This document shows, in pieces, positions 6,734 through 16,002 of a stretch of DNA of 48,854 nt. The stretch lies in the NCBI GenBank assembly GCA_934725855.1, contig CAKVCL010000025.1, forward strand, positions 1 to 48,854. Direction: 5' to 3'. The first letter of the stretch is position 1, and each line of letters begins with the position of its first letter. A program made the translations under genes and the position numbers. The notes beneath the pieces are model-generated. The model was not told the DNA's origin and searched no databases. It saw only the letters and a program-made list of their open reading frames with translations. This DNA comes from an uncultured Cellulosilyticum sp. (GTDB taxonomy: Bacteria > Bacillota > Clostridia > Lachnospirales > Cellulosilyticaceae).

Positions 6734-6892
6734 GTGAAAATCGCACTTACATATAGTGAAAACTTAATTATCGCTAGAAATCAAAATGAGATTCGCAATT
6801 TGGAGCAATACAGAAAAGAACTTATTAGGAATGTAAATGAAGCAATTTCTGATTTAAGAAAGCAAAATCGGGAAATTCTTGGGAGGGAATAG
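6734..6892 (+). CDS. Small coiled-coil protein upstream of the ATPase
   Basis: GTG at 6734 follows AGAAGGTGAG. The 52-residue product is almost entirely charged amphipathic helix (residues 15-50), so probably a coiled coil. It ends 1 base before the ATPase start and supplies that gene's ribosome binding site (GGGAGGG) within its last codons, suggesting translational coupling. It might be a subunit or cofactor of the Rad50-like ATPase; that is inference from position only. Confidence 0.65.
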   Translation: MKIALTYSENLIIARNQNEIRNLEQYRKELIRNVNEAISDLRKQNREILGRE

Positions 6893-6893
6893 C

Positions 6894-8600
6894 ATGAAAT
6901 TAAGATTAAAACAAATCCAGATGAAGGGTTTTAAACCATATAAAGATGTAAAAGTAATTTGCTTTAGTGAAAATAACACAGTAATTGAAGGAGATAACGG
7001 ACAAGGAAAGACTTCAATTTCAGATGCAATTACATATGTGCTACTTGGTACTGGCTCAGATGGTACTGAGAAAGCTGGCAGTAAGCTTTTGAATAAAGAG
7101 TCAAAGGATATGTATGTAATTCTTATGTTTGATGTAGATGGAGAGGAACATATCTTAACCAGGGCGAAAAAAGGTAGTAAGTCAGATTTGATTCTAGATA
7201 CGAACAGTATTGATCAAATGGAGCTAATGAACTGGATTAAACAGAAAGAATTGTTTTTAAGCATTTTTAATCCTGCATATTTTACTGGATTAACACCTAA
7301 GGAGCAGAAAGAACTTCTGCAGAAGTATCTAGGAGAAATTAGTTTTGATGAAGTCATTAAAAAGATGGGAAGCGAGGGGCAGCAGCTAATAGATGATGCG
7401 TTTATGGTACCGCAGATTTATATTGACCGTAAGCGTGATGAGCTTAAAGAAGCAGATGATAGAGAAAACTACCTTAAAGGATTTATTGACGCTAAAGAGG
7501 TTAAAGATGTGCCAGAACTTAAAGTGTTTAGTGATGAAGAAAAACTTAAGGATCTTTATGAAGAGCTGAACATCTTAAACGCTAAACCTACTCCGTTGCA
7601 TGATATTACAGGGCAGATTAATAAACAGAATGAGTTGAACAAACAACTGCATGACTTAAATATGGCTAAGGCAAAAATGGAAACAGATTACACTATCTTC
7701 CCAGAAGAAAAGCAGCTTAATGCCAAAAAGATAGAACGTGAAAGCATGCTAAGCCAACATAAGAATTTGAAAAATCAACTGGATAACATCAAGGTTGTTG
7801 TGTGCCCTAAGTGTGGCACTGAAATCGAAGCAGTAACAGGCATTAGAGAACAGATTCAGCAGCAGCTCAATGATGTTATTGCAAAAGGTAAAAGCGTAGC
7901 AGCTGAAATTTTAGATATACAAGATTTACTTGAAAGAAAAAAAGCAGACCATGAAAAAATTGTACAGGGTGAACTTGAAAAGATTAACCAAGGTATTGCT
8001 GAAATTCAACAGAAATTGAAAGACAATGATATTTCAACATTACAAGCTGAAAATGATAAGTATTTGAACGATCTGCAGGCTGAAAAAAATGCTATCCAGA
8101 AACAGATTTATACTCTTGAAAATGAAAAGAGGAGCATTGAACAATTCAATGCAAATAGGCAGCAGCTCATTGAACAGAACAAAGAGAGTGAGAAGGCTGT
8201 AGAAGATGCTAAAGCTGAACTTGAAACCTTTGAACCATTAAGAGTCAAACTTAACCAGGATATTGAACGTGCTAAGAAATTCAATTTTACTAAGTTAAAA
8301 ATGCAAGGTGAGTACATAGGGCAATTCTTAGATAAAGTAAATATTCAATTCCAGAAGATAGTTAAGAGTACTGGGGAAATTAAGGATGATTTTAAACTGC
8401 AGTATGAAGGTAAGGATTTTAATCTTTTAAGTACATCAGAACGTATTAAGGCAGGGCTTGAAATCAGTAATTTATTAATGAATGCAACAGGCTATATTTA
8501 TCCAATATTTATAGATAATGCAGAGAGCATTACAGTTATTCCACAGTTAGAAACACAAATGATTGCAGCTAAAGTTAAAGCAGGGGAGGCGCTTAGATAA
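6894..8600 (+). CDS. Rad50/SMC-like AAA ATPase
   Basis: The 568-residue protein has a Walker A at residues 33-40 (GDNGQGKT), a long coiled coil (~150-480) interrupted by a zinc-hook-like CPKCG (~304-308), and a C-terminal ATPase half with a Walker B-like PIFIDNAES (~535). The architecture is a short Rad50/SbcC. It probably works in recombination-dependent replication with the Sak4-like and helicase genes that follow. ATG at 6894 is chosen over an upstream TTG because GGGAGGG precedes it at proper spacing. The hook has one CxxC, as expected for dimerisation through a shared zinc. Confidence 0.88.
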   Translation: MKLRLKQIQMKGFKPYKDVKVICFSENNTVIEGDNGQGKTSISDAITYVLLGTGSDGTEKAGSKLLNKESKDMYVILMFDVDGEEHILTRAKKGSKSDLILDTNSIDQMELMNWIKQKELFLSIFNPAYFTGLTPKEQKELLQKYLGEISFDEVIKKMGSEGQQLIDDAFMVPQIYIDRKRDELKEADDRENYLKGFIDAKEVKDVPELKVFSDEEKLKDLYEELNILNAKPTPLHDITGQINKQNELNKQLHDLNMAKAKMETDYTIFPEEKQLNAKKIERESMLSQHKNLKNQLDNIKVVVCPKCGTEIEAVTGIREQIQQQLNDVIAKGKSVAAEILDIQDLLERKKADHEKIVQGELEKINQGIAEIQQKLKDNDISTLQAENDKYLNDLQAEKNAIQKQIYTLENEKRSIEQFNANRQQLIEQNKESEKAVEDAKAELETFEPLRVKLNQDIERAKKFNFTKLKMQGEYIGQFLDKVNIQFQKIVKSTGEIKDDFKLQYEGKDFNLLSTSERIKAGLEISNLLMNATGYIYPIFIDNAESITVIPQLETQMIAAKVKAGEALR

Positions 8601-9223
8601 TGGGAGTACCAGTATTAATTATCGGAAAATCAGGACAAGGTAAATCAACATCATTAAGAAACTTTGGAGAAGAAGAAATTTCACTTATTAATGTTAGTAA
8701 AAAACCTCTTCCATTCCAAAAGAAATTTAAGAAAACTATTGAAACAGATGATTATAACAAAATTCATCAGCTATTAGATAAGTCAAGTAGCAATAGCATT
8801 GTTATTGACGACGCAAGCTATCTTATCACAAATATGTTTATGACAAAGCATAGTAGTGCAGGTGGTGGGAATGCAGTATATCAACTGTATAACAACCTAG
8901 GAGATGAATTTTGGAGGTTAATTGAACATATTAAGTCATTACCTCCAAACAAAGTAGTATATGTGATAATGCATGAGGAACGTAATGAGTTTGGAGATGT
9001 TAAACCCAAGACTATTGGAAAATTGCTAGATGATAAGGTTTGTATTGAGGGAATGTTTACAATCGTACTAAGGTGTATAGCTGATAAGGGCAGACACTTC
9101 TTTAGAACTCAAACAGATGGTATGGATGTGGCTAAGACGCCGATGGGAATGTTTGCAGATTTTGAGATTGACAATGATCTAAAACTTGTAGATGGTGTCA
9201 TTCGTAACTACTGGGGGATCTAA
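8600..9223 (+). CDS. Sak4-like ATPase (AAA_24), recombination protein
   Basis: This 207-residue P-loop protein starts with VPVLIIGKSGQGKSTSLRNF (Walker A) and has NSIVIDDASYL (Walker B, ~70-80) and a conserved basic C-terminal half. This is the AAA_24 family of phage nucleotide-binding proteins related to Sak4 single-strand annealing proteins, RecA-like in core fold. It overlaps both neighbours by one or a few bases in a tight operon. Together with the DUF669 protein it probably carries out phage recombination. Confidence 0.85.
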   Translation: MGVPVLIIGKSGQGKSTSLRNFGEEEISLINVSKKPLPFQKKFKKTIETDDYNKIHQLLDKSSSNSIVIDDASYLITNMFMTKHSSAGGGNAVYQLYNNLGDEFWRLIEHIKSLPPNKVVYVIMHEERNEFGDVKPKTIGKLLDDKVCIEGMFTIVLRCIADKGRHFFRTQTDGMDVAKTPMGMFADFEIDNDLKLVDGVIRNYWGI

Positions 9224-10590
9224 TGTTTCAGCTTAGACCTTATCAGCAAGATTTAATTGATAATTGCAAGCAAGCATTAAGAGCAGGCTATAAGAGTCCG
9301 TGCCTCGTGTTACCTTGCGGTGGTGGCAAATCTATCATCACCGCAGATATTACCAAAGGAGCAACAGATAAGCATAACAGAGTCTTATTCCTGGTGCACC
9401 GGAAGGAATTATGTGAGCAAATAGAAGGGACATTTAGAAGATATGGGGTAAACAAAAATTTAGCTGATGTGATGATGGTTCAGACAGCAAGTAGAAGATT
9501 GGAAAAACTTCCACAGTACAGTCTGATTATTACAGATGAAGGACATCATTGTAAAGCTAATACATATCGAAAGATTTATGACTTCTATGCTCATATACCT
9601 AAGATATTTGTAACGGCAACACCATGTAGATTAGGTGGTGATGAATTACAGGGTGTGTGTGATGTGCTTATAGAAGGACCGACAGTCAAGCAGCTTATAG
9701 CTATGGGAAATCTATCACCGTATAGATATTATGCGCCTACACTAGCAGATTTCTCTAAGGTTCATTCTACTGCAGGTGATTTTAATATCCATGAGGTGGA
9801 CCAGTTACTTAATCAAAACAAGATTTATGGTGATGTAATCAAGTATTACAGAAGATTAGCAGATGGTAAGCAAGGGATTTGCTATTGCGTAAATGTAGAG
9901 CATAGTAAAGAAATGGCCAGGATGTTTAGAGAAAATGGTATTAATGCAAGGCATATAGATGGAGATACAGAGCCATCCATAAGAGCCGATATTATTCGTC
10001 AGTTCAGGACAGGAGAGTGTCGCATTCTATGTAATGTCGGACTTATATCAGAGGGATTTGATGTGCCAGCATGTGACGTTGTTATTCTTCTAAGGCCTAC
10101 AAAAAGTTTATCTCTATATATTCAGCAATCAATGCGTTGCATGAGATATAAGGAAGGTAAGACAGCAATTATTATAGATCATGTAGGTAACTACTTAAGA
10201 CATGGGATGCCAGATGATGATAGGGAATGGGGACTCGATAAAAAGCAAAAGGCCAGAAAGACGCCCACTGATTCAGAAGGAAAATTAGTAGTAAGGACAT
10301 GTAAAAATTGCTTTGGTACTTTTGAGAATAAGTACGATACTTGCCCTTACTGCGGTACACCTTATGTAATTGAACGTAAAGAACTTGAGCAGATGCAAGA
10401 AGTTCAGCTTCAGGAGATTAAGGAAGCTGAAAAACAACAGGCTAGAGAGATAGCAAGAACTAAGTCAAATATAGCTGATTGCAATAGCTATCAAGAAGCC
10501 GTTGAGTGGTGCAAGCAGAATGGGAAGAAGGTAGGTTATGCTTGGCACTTTTGGAATAGCAAGAATTATGGTGTAAAGATTGGAGAATAA
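9223..10590 (+). CDS. SF2 DEAD/H-box helicase with C-terminal zinc ribbon
   Basis: The 455-residue protein has the SF2 helicase motifs in order: Q-like LRPYQQDLI, Walker A PCGGGKS (31-37), TDEGHH (DExH, ~105), VTATP, and in the second domain GLISEGFDVP and QQSMRCMRYKEGK (motif VI). The C-terminus carries a CxxC ... CxxC zinc ribbon (CKNC ... CPYC). Such helicases are common in Firmicute phage replication cassettes next to Sak4 and VRR-NUC genes and probably unwind or remodel forks. The start overlaps the preceding stop (TAATG). Confidence 0.93.
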   Translation: MFQLRPYQQDLIDNCKQALRAGYKSPCLVLPCGGGKSIITADITKGATDKHNRVLFLVHRKELCEQIEGTFRRYGVNKNLADVMMVQTASRRLEKLPQYSLIITDEGHHCKANTYRKIYDFYAHIPKIFVTATPCRLGGDELQGVCDVLIEGPTVKQLIAMGNLSPYRYYAPTLADFSKVHSTAGDFNIHEVDQLLNQNKIYGDVIKYYRRLADGKQGICYCVNVEHSKEMARMFRENGINARHIDGDTEPSIRADIIRQFRTGECRILCNVGLISEGFDVPACDVVILLRPTKSLSLYIQQSMRCMRYKEGKTAIIIDHVGNYLRHGMPDDDREWGLDKKQKARKTPTDSEGKLVVRTCKNCFGTFENKYDTCPYCGTPYVIERKELEQMQEVQLQEIKEAEKQQAREIARTKSNIADCNSYQEAVEWCKQNGKKVGYAWHFWNSKNYGVKIGE

Positions 10591-10596
10591 AAATCT

Positions 10597-10773
10597 ATGG
10601 ATGATAATAATTACTTAGATTTGCTAAACAATTTAAGCATTAAGGATTTTGAAATATTATCTATTCATGAATTAAACCAGATTATTATTTTAGCGACAAA
10701 TGAATTAAGTAGGAGAGCTATGGATGAAATCAGAAAACATGATACAGACAGAAATAAGAATAGCATTAAGTAA
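10597..10773 (+). CDS. Small helical protein overlapping the nuclease gene (58 aa)
   Basis: This 58-residue frame begins 6 bases after the helicase stop, with GGAG at a long 11-base spacing, and overlaps the nuclease gene by 50 bases. It is acidic and helical up to residue ~40 and basic at the end. Similar short frames often sit between helicase and VRR-NUC genes. The overlap and weak start make this a moderate call. No family is recognised. Confidence 0.5.
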   Translation: MDDNNYLDLLNNLSIKDFEILSIHELNQIIILATNELSRRAMDEIRKHDTDRNKNSIK

Positions 10774-11164
10774 ATATGGAATGGTTCATAGGAACAATGT
10801 AGGCAACTTCTATACCGAATACGGTCAGCGTGTTCAGTGTGGGGTAAAAGGTGAATCAGATTTATTTTTCTTTGGTAAGGATGGCACTGTAGCATTTATC
10901 GAAGTTAAGGATGCTAGAGGACGACCATCTAAAGAGCAGATTCAATTTTTAGCAGTAATGCAGTCATATGGTTTTAAAGCAGGTATCTGTAGAAGTGTAG
11001 AAGATGCAATAAAACTAATAGGGGAAGAGGATAATACCATGGGACTTACATATGAAGAAATGAGAAAATATTACGCAGAGTCAGAGCAACGTGAGCAACA
11101 ATATATAGTTGAAATTCAAAAATTGCAACTAAAAATAAAACAATTAGAAAAGGAGCGTAAATAA
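10724..11164 (+). CDS. VRR-NUC domain nuclease
   Basis: The 146-residue protein carries the VRR-NUC fold, a PD-(D/E)xK nuclease: helix IQTEIRIALSKYG, then GVKGESDLFFFGKDGTVAFIEVKDARGRPSKEQ with the D-x11-E-V-K catalytic signature (residues ~45-65) and the conserved RGRPSKEQ. A coiled coil follows (~105-146). Stand-alone phage VRR-NUC proteins resemble Holliday-junction or flap nucleases and sit with helicase/primase genes as here. The start follows AGGAGAG. Confidence 0.9.
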   Translation: MKSENMIQTEIRIALSKYGMVHRNNVGNFYTEYGQRVQCGVKGESDLFFFGKDGTVAFIEVKDARGRPSKEQIQFLAVMQSYGFKAGICRSVEDAIKLIGEEDNTMGLTYEEMRKYYAESEQREQQYIVEIQKLQLKIKQLEKERK

Positions 11165-11165
11165 T

Positions 11166-11777
11166 ATGGCATTTACAGTAGATACAAATAATGTTCAAGA
11201 ACCACAAGGAATTATGAAGCCAGGTGACTATGAAGTAGTTATCAAGGAAGTAACCGAAGGAGCTTCTAAACAAAAAGGTACTCCTTACATTCAGATTGAA
11301 TTAGTAGTAAGAAATGATGTTAACCAAGAATACAAAAATAAACATCTTTGGTACACAATTTGGGATACACCAGCTACAAGAGAAAAAGGAATGTATACTA
11401 AACAGATTAATACAGTAAGTAGGCATACAGGTGTACAGAATGGTGCAAGCTTCAATAGTATTCAGGATTGGGGCAGATTCATTGAAGGTAGACCAGTTTT
11501 AGCCACTGTAAAACTTGAAGAATACAATGGTGAGCAAAAAGAGAGAGTTAGCTTTATAAGCGCAACTAAATTTCCACAATGTATGCACAAATGGGAGAAA
11601 CAAAACAATAACAGTAATCAAGGAAATGGAAATCAAAATAGTGGACCTGCTAATCAAGGAAATGGTTGGTATAATAACGGCCAGAATGTAGCAGGTACTG
11701 GTCAAGCTTGGCAAGGCAATCAAAATAACAATCCAGGATATTCACAACCAACAGATGATGACGATTTACCATTCTAA
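11166..11777 (+). CDS. DUF669 single-strand-DNA-binding-like protein
   Basis: The 203-residue protein matches DUF669: a beta-rich N-terminal domain (residues 1-140, with KPGDYEVVIKEVTEG ... IQIELVVRND) and a low-complexity Asn/Gly/Gln linker (~145-195) ending in the acidic tip DDDDLPF. The acidic tip is like that of bacterial SSB, which recruits partner proteins. It is likely the phage ssDNA-binding protein serving the recombination and replication genes around it. It begins 1 base after the nuclease stop. Confidence 0.88.
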   Translation: MAFTVDTNNVQEPQGIMKPGDYEVVIKEVTEGASKQKGTPYIQIELVVRNDVNQEYKNKHLWYTIWDTPATREKGMYTKQINTVSRHTGVQNGASFNSIQDWGRFIEGRPVLATVKLEEYNGEQKERVSFISATKFPQCMHKWEKQNNNSNQGNGNQNSGPANQGNGWYNNGQNVAGTGQAWQGNQNNNPGYSQPTDDDDLPF

Positions 11778-11795
11778 AAGAAAGGAGCCTAAGCT

Positions 11796-14096
11796 ATGGC
11801 TAATTTAAAACCTAATAGCATACCAGAGGAACTTAAGCAAGTTCCTAACTGGTGTTGCTATCAGTTGATACCGGACGAAGCAAGACCTGAAAAACCTAAG
11901 AAGATACCTAAGAATGCTAAGACTGGAGGAAATGCACAGAGCAATAATCCTGAAACATGGTGCAGCTATGAAGAGGCAGTGGCAGGGTTAAGAAAGTATA
12001 AGTTTAATGGCTTAGGCTTTTTCTTTTCTAAACCATATTTTGGGGTAGATATTGATGGGATTGATGATGATATAGAAGCTTACAAACATGGAGATACAGA
12101 TAACATAGTATCAGAGTTTATCCATGGACTACAATCATATGCTGAATACTCAGTATCAGGCAGAGGGATTCATATTATTTGCAAGGGAGAGCTTCCAAAA
12201 GGCGGACGTCGCAAAGCCAATGTGGAAATGTACCAAGAAGGTCGTTTCTTTATTATGACAGCTAATCCAGCAAGTGAGTATGTTGCAATTAAGGACTGCA
12301 CTCAGGCAATTAAAACATTGCATGAGAAATACATAGGGGGTGAATCATCCAGAGGAATTCAACAGATTAAGCAGCTTGAATTGAATGATTCAGAGATTGT
12401 TAGATTAGCAAGTCAAAGTAATCAAGGACAAGCATTTCAAATGCTTTATGCAGGAAATTGGCAAGGATGGTATCCAAGTCAATCAGAAGCGGATATGGCA
12501 TTTTGCAATATGTTAGCTTTCTGGTGCCAATGCGATTTCTATAAAATGGATGCAATCATGCGTAGTAGTGGATTGATGCGTGACAAGTGGGATAGAAAGC
12601 AATCAGGGAGCACTTATGGAGCAATTGTACTTAACAAGGCTATAAGAGATTGTAAGGAAGTATATACACCACAGCAAGCTGATGATGGGTATAGCGTAAC
12701 TATTCAAGGAACAGATAAACCTAAGATACAGAAATCATATAGTTTTGATGATACAGGTAACGCAGAATGGTTTCTGGATATGTTTGGTGACGAACTTAAG
12801 TATAATTACACAAACCGTCAATGGATGTATTATGACGGGCGCAAATGGTGTGATGATACGACGAATAGAGTAAAAGCGTATGCTGATAGATTTATTATTG
12901 AAATGAATAAGCAGCTTATTAAGAAATGTGATCCAGATGATAGTGATATGTTAAAGGCTATTCAAAAACATGTTAAATCAGCACGCTCTAGTAAAGGCAA
13001 AACCAACTTAATAAAAGAGGCAGAGCATAATGCACCTATTGAAAATAAGGATTTAGATCAAGACATCTATTTGTTTAATACACCTAATGGCATTTTAAAT
13101 ATGAAAACTGGTGAGCTACTTCCACATAGTACAGACAAGCTAATTAGTAAGATGTCTATGACTGAATACACTGATAAGACAGATATTCCATTATGGATTG
13201 ACTTCCTTAATACGATTTTTGAAGGCGATCAAGAAGTTATTAGGTACATACAAAAAGCTGTAGGTTATAGTTTGACTGGTTCTACAGCTGAGCAGTGTGC
13301 ATTTTTCTTATATGGAAGTGGTGGTAATGGAAAGGGCGTATTCGTTGAAACTATCGCGCATATAGCTGGGACTTATGCAAGTAATATACAAGCTGACTCA
13401 CTTATGGTTAAGGGCCATACATCAAGTGGACAAGCCAATAGTGATATAGCACGTTTAGCAGGTGCACGGTTTGTAACGTGTAGTGAGCCTAACGAGGGCG
13501 TGAAGCTAAATGAAGGACTTATTAAGCAGCTTACTGGCGAGGATAGGGTTACAGCAAGACGCTTATATGGTAACGAGTTTGAGTTTAGACCACAGTTTAA
13601 AATCTGGCTATCAACTAACCATAAGCCAATTATTCGAGGTACTGACAACGGTATCTGGCGACGTATGAGACTGATTCCATTTGAAGTACAGATACCAGAA
13701 GAAAAGCAGGATAAGAACCTTAAACATAAACTTCTAAAAGAAACGCCTGGTATTTTGGCTTGGGCGGTGGAAGGATATTTAATGTACTTAAAAGAGGGCA
13801 TGGAGATTCCAAAAAGGATAAAAGAAGCTACTGCAGAATACAGGAATGAAATGGATGTTGTTACTGCATTCCTCGAAAATTGTACTAGAAGTAACGAAGA
13901 TGCAGAGATTTCAGCGAGTGAGTTATACAAAGCCTATGCAGAATGGGGAAATGCGAATAACGAATTTGTAATGAGCAATCGTAAGTTTGGTGCAGAAGTC
14001 GGCAAGAAGTATAGCAGGTTTAGGAAGAGCTCAGGACAGGTTTATTTAGGGCTTGAGTTAGTCAATAAACCATACCAAGTTAGGATAGGAGAGTGA
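11796..14096 (+). CDS. Primase-helicase (D5/SF3 type)
   Basis: The 766-residue protein combines an N-terminal primase-polymerase-like domain (residues ~1-170, with FGVDIDG and SVSGRGIHI and GRFFIMT), a linker, a D5_N region (~310-470) and an SF3/D5 helicase domain with Walker A GSGGNGKG (~508-515), IARLAGARFVTCSEP and LSTNHKP. It should prime and unwind at the phage origin. No phage DNA polymerase is encoded nearby, so the host polymerase is presumably recruited. The length fits the phage/plasmid primase class. The start has AAAGGAG. Confidence 0.93.
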   Translation: MANLKPNSIPEELKQVPNWCCYQLIPDEARPEKPKKIPKNAKTGGNAQSNNPETWCSYEEAVAGLRKYKFNGLGFFFSKPYFGVDIDGIDDDIEAYKHGDTDNIVSEFIHGLQSYAEYSVSGRGIHIICKGELPKGGRRKANVEMYQEGRFFIMTANPASEYVAIKDCTQAIKTLHEKYIGGESSRGIQQIKQLELNDSEIVRLASQSNQGQAFQMLYAGNWQGWYPSQSEADMAFCNMLAFWCQCDFYKMDAIMRSSGLMRDKWDRKQSGSTYGAIVLNKAIRDCKEVYTPQQADDGYSVTIQGTDKPKIQKSYSFDDTGNAEWFLDMFGDELKYNYTNRQWMYYDGRKWCDDTTNRVKAYADRFIIEMNKQLIKKCDPDDSDMLKAIQKHVKSARSSKGKTNLIKEAEHNAPIENKDLDQDIYLFNTPNGILNMKTGELLPHSTDKLISKMSMTEYTDKTDIPLWIDFLNTIFEGDQEVIRYIQKAVGYSLTGSTAEQCAFFLYGSGGNGKGVFVETIAHIAGTYASNIQADSLMVKGHTSSGQANSDIARLAGARFVTCSEPNEGVKLNEGLIKQLTGEDRVTARRLYGNEFEFRPQFKIWLSTNHKPIIRGTDNGIWRRMRLIPFEVQIPEEKQDKNLKHKLLKETPGILAWAVEGYLMYLKEGMEIPKRIKEATAEYRNEMDVVTAFLENCTRSNEDAEISASELYKAYAEWGNANNEFVMSNRKFGAEVGKKYSRFRKSSGQVYLGLELVNKPYQVRIGE

Positions 14097-14100
14097 TTGA

Positions 14101-14421
14101 ATGGATATTAGAGAATTGGATAAGCTGGCCAAGAATGGTGGACAGATGCCTCCTACCCTTCCAGCATATGAGCAAGCATACTATCAAGCAAGCAGATATC
14201 TATATCAACAGTTCTTTGATGACAAACTAAGTTTACTAGAGTGCAGACAAGAAAAGCAGAAGATTGTTGAAGCTTATAACTTTGGTAAAGCCCAATGGGA
14301 TTTCTTTATTGGACTAACGAACATAGAGGACAAGCTAAAAAGATTGAAAGAGCAAGGCTTCAACACTGTACTTGAATGGGAAGTGTTTGAAGAAATAAGT
14401 AAGTTATTGGATGCAAAATAA
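14101..14421 (+). CDS. Conserved phage hypothetical protein (106 aa)
   Basis: The gene follows the primase-helicase by 4 bases behind GGAGAGTG. The product is helical (YEQAYYQASRYLYQQFFDDKLSLLECRQEKQKIVEAYNFG ...), with no metal, membrane or HTH motif. Proteins of this size after the primase gene are common in Firmicute siphophages and remain unnamed. It ends the replication cluster. Confidence 0.8.
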   Translation: MDIRELDKLAKNGGQMPPTLPAYEQAYYQASRYLYQQFFDDKLSLLECRQEKQKIVEAYNFGKAQWDFFIGLTNIEDKLKRLKEQGFNTVLEWEVFEEISKLLDAK

Positions 14422-14465
14422 ACAATAACAATTTAACTTTTTAATTAGTGAAAGGGGGCTAGAAA

Positions 14466-15086
14466 ATGTACGAGTTATTAAACATTGAGGTTAAAGACGG
14501 TAAGCAATTAGTTAGCGGTAGGGAGTTGCATGAGTTTTTGGAAGTTGGAAGAGATTTCACATCATGGATTAAAGGCAGAATTGACAAATATGATTTTAAA
14601 GAGAATGTTGATTTTACTGTAGTTTCATTGATTCACCAAAACGGGGGAATCAAAAAGGGCAAAGGTGGAGATGTAAAATCTGTAGATTATGCAATCACTA
14701 TAGAAATGGCTAAAGAACTTGCAATGGTAGAAAACAATGATAAGGGTAAAATGGCAAGAAGATATTTTATTCAGATGGAAAATCTAACAAAAGAACTTAC
14801 ACGATATTATGATAAAAAACTTGCGACTATCACAGATAGATTAGATCGAACTGAAAAAATGATAGGTCTTAGATGCAAAGCTAAGTTTAACTACGGAAGA
14901 TACATAAAAAATAAAATGGGTATCAATAAAGCTACTAAGGATTATGAGAACGTAAAGATGGTTCTATTTGCTGAGCTAGGTGTAAGCAGGTGGGAAGAAA
15001 TAGACTATTCTCTTGAAGTAGTAGCCAAGATTGATGAAATACTAGAGGTTATGAAGCTAGATAACCAAATGTCTTTATTCAAATAA
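14466..15086 (+). CDS. AntA/AntB-family antirepressor
   Basis: The N-terminal ~110 residues match AntA/AntB: VSGRELHEFLEVGRDFTSWIKGRIDKYDF, KSVDYAITIEMAKELAMVENNDKGKMARRYFIQ. The C-terminal ~85 residues are helical and ORF6C-like. AntA/AntB proteins inactivate phage repressors in P1 and its relatives. It starts behind GAAAGGGGG. It is the third antirepressor-type gene of this prophage and sits between the replication module and the small-gene cluster. Confidence 0.9.
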   Translation: MYELLNIEVKDGKQLVSGRELHEFLEVGRDFTSWIKGRIDKYDFKENVDFTVVSLIHQNGGIKKGKGGDVKSVDYAITIEMAKELAMVENNDKGKMARRYFIQMENLTKELTRYYDKKLATITDRLDRTEKMIGLRCKAKFNYGRYIKNKMGINKATKDYENVKMVLFAELGVSRWEEIDYSLEVVAKIDEILEVMKLDNQMSLFK

Positions 15087-15109
15087 AAATGAATTTTTTT
15101 AATAACAAT

Positions 15110-15134
15110 AGCCACCTCATAACCTGAAGTGGCC
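15110..15134. terminator. Hairpin between convergent genes
   Basis: GCCAC-C-TCA (15111-15119) pairs with TGA-A-GTGGC (15125-15133) around a 5-base loop, with one mismatch. It lies between the stop of the AntA/AntB gene and the convergent 104-residue gene. There is a T-rich stretch on the minus strand after it (TATTGTTATT) and an AATTTTTTT run before it on the plus strand, so it may terminate both. Confidence 0.55.
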
Positions 15135-15141
15135 TTGTAAA

Positions 15142-15456
15142 TTATCCTTGAATTACTACTGTAAATGCTTCAGTAGCTTCTCGTGGATCAGCAATATATA
15201 AATTCCTATGATGAGTGTTAGTGTGGCTATAACCACTTGAAATTCCTTCTAAGTATGTTGGATCATGACCAGTTTTATCAACTTTGATATCGAATATGAC
15301 ATCTGTGGCTTCACGTTGGTCTCTCTCTTCATAATTATAATATGCTTTAAAGGTTAATGTTGCATTTTCAGGAAAATCAGAGGTTGTAAAATTATTGCTA
15401 GAACGATGTTTTTGACCAGGCTGAGGTTGTTTTTCGCTACGAATTGTTACTTTCAT
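15142..15456 (-). CDS. Orphan minus-strand protein of unknown function (104 aa)
   Basis: A 104-residue protein of likely all-beta character (alternating hydrophobic strands such as ATLTFKAYYNY, VIFDIKV, FTVVIQG), rich in His, Thr and Asn, with no signal peptide or membrane segment. It begins behind AGAAGGT and has its own terminator, on the strand opposite to all neighbours. That is the pattern of a lysogenically expressed accessory gene. I do not recognise the family. Its start region carries a CAGTTT/AAACTG hairpin analogous in position to those before the other two minus-strand genes. Confidence 0.75.
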   Translation of the reverse strand: MKVTIRSEKQPQPGQKHRSSNNFTTSDFPENATLTFKAYYNYEERDQREATDVIFDIKVDKTGHDPTYLEGISSGYSHTNTHHRNLYIADPREATEAFTVVIQG

Positions 15457-15617
15457 TTTATGTACCTTCTTTCTATATGTATTACAAGAGCATAAACTGC
15501 ACTTGATAAATACAGTTTAAAACAATTTGAATAAAAAGTTTGTAGAAACTGATATAAGAAATAAAGTTATTTTATAAATAATATGTAAAAAATAAGAATT
15601 TGTGAAGGATGATGATT

Positions 15618-15800
15618 ATGAAAGCATATCAGTGCAGCAAGTGTGCTCTATTGCAGGATAATGATGAAGTTGTGTCTTGCACGTGTGGCATAGATGCTAG
15701 ACCTAATCATAGATGTGATGGTGATAGAGAAAAATGTTTGAAAAACTATGAAGAGCTGGCCATAGAGGAACGGTGGCATGAAAGGTTCTCATGGGAATAG
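15618..15800 (+). CDS. Small zinc-finger-like protein (60 aa)
   Basis: ATG at 15618 is chosen from three nearby ATGs because GAAGGA then lies 8 bases upstream. The 60-residue product has CSKC (6-9), CTCG (~22-25) and two further Cys residues (HRCDGDREKC), which could bind zinc. The C-terminus is acidic and aromatic (EERWHERFSWE). It heads a chain of very short genes. No family is recognised. Confidence 0.7.
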   Translation: MKAYQCSKCALLQDNDEVVSCTCGIDARPNHRCDGDREKCLKNYEELAIEERWHERFSWE

Positions 15801-15830
15801 AATAAAAACCGAATTTGGGAGGTATAGATC

Positions 15831-16001
15831 ATGGATAAGTATGTAAGTGGATTTGCAGATGGAAATGTAGTGTATTGTCCGTTTTGTGGTGGCGACAACG
15901 TATTTCAAAGATGTAGCAATAATTTAGTACATTGTTGTGATTGCAAAAAAGAGTTCTATGTAATCACAGAAGATAGTGAGGAAGATGAAAAACTAGAATA
16001 G
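15831..16001 (+). CDS. Small zinc-ribbon protein (56 aa)
   Basis: It starts behind GGGAGGTATAGATC. The product has CPFCGG (16-21) and, 13 residues later, CCDCKKEFYV, the classic CxxC ... CxxC zinc ribbon seen in many tiny phage proteins, followed by an acidic tail (EDSEEDEKLE). It may bind nucleic acid or RNA polymerase; that is not shown by sequence. Confidence 0.75.
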   Translation: MDKYVSGFADGNVVYCPFCGGDNVFQRCSNNLVHCCDCKKEFYVITEDSEEDEKLE

Positions 16002-16002
16002 A

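Noticed and set aside
13373..13930. 185-codon minus-strand open frame inside the primase-helicase gene
   Set aside because: It lies wholly within the SF3 helicase coding region, has Ser/Leu-rich shadow composition and no ribosome binding site.
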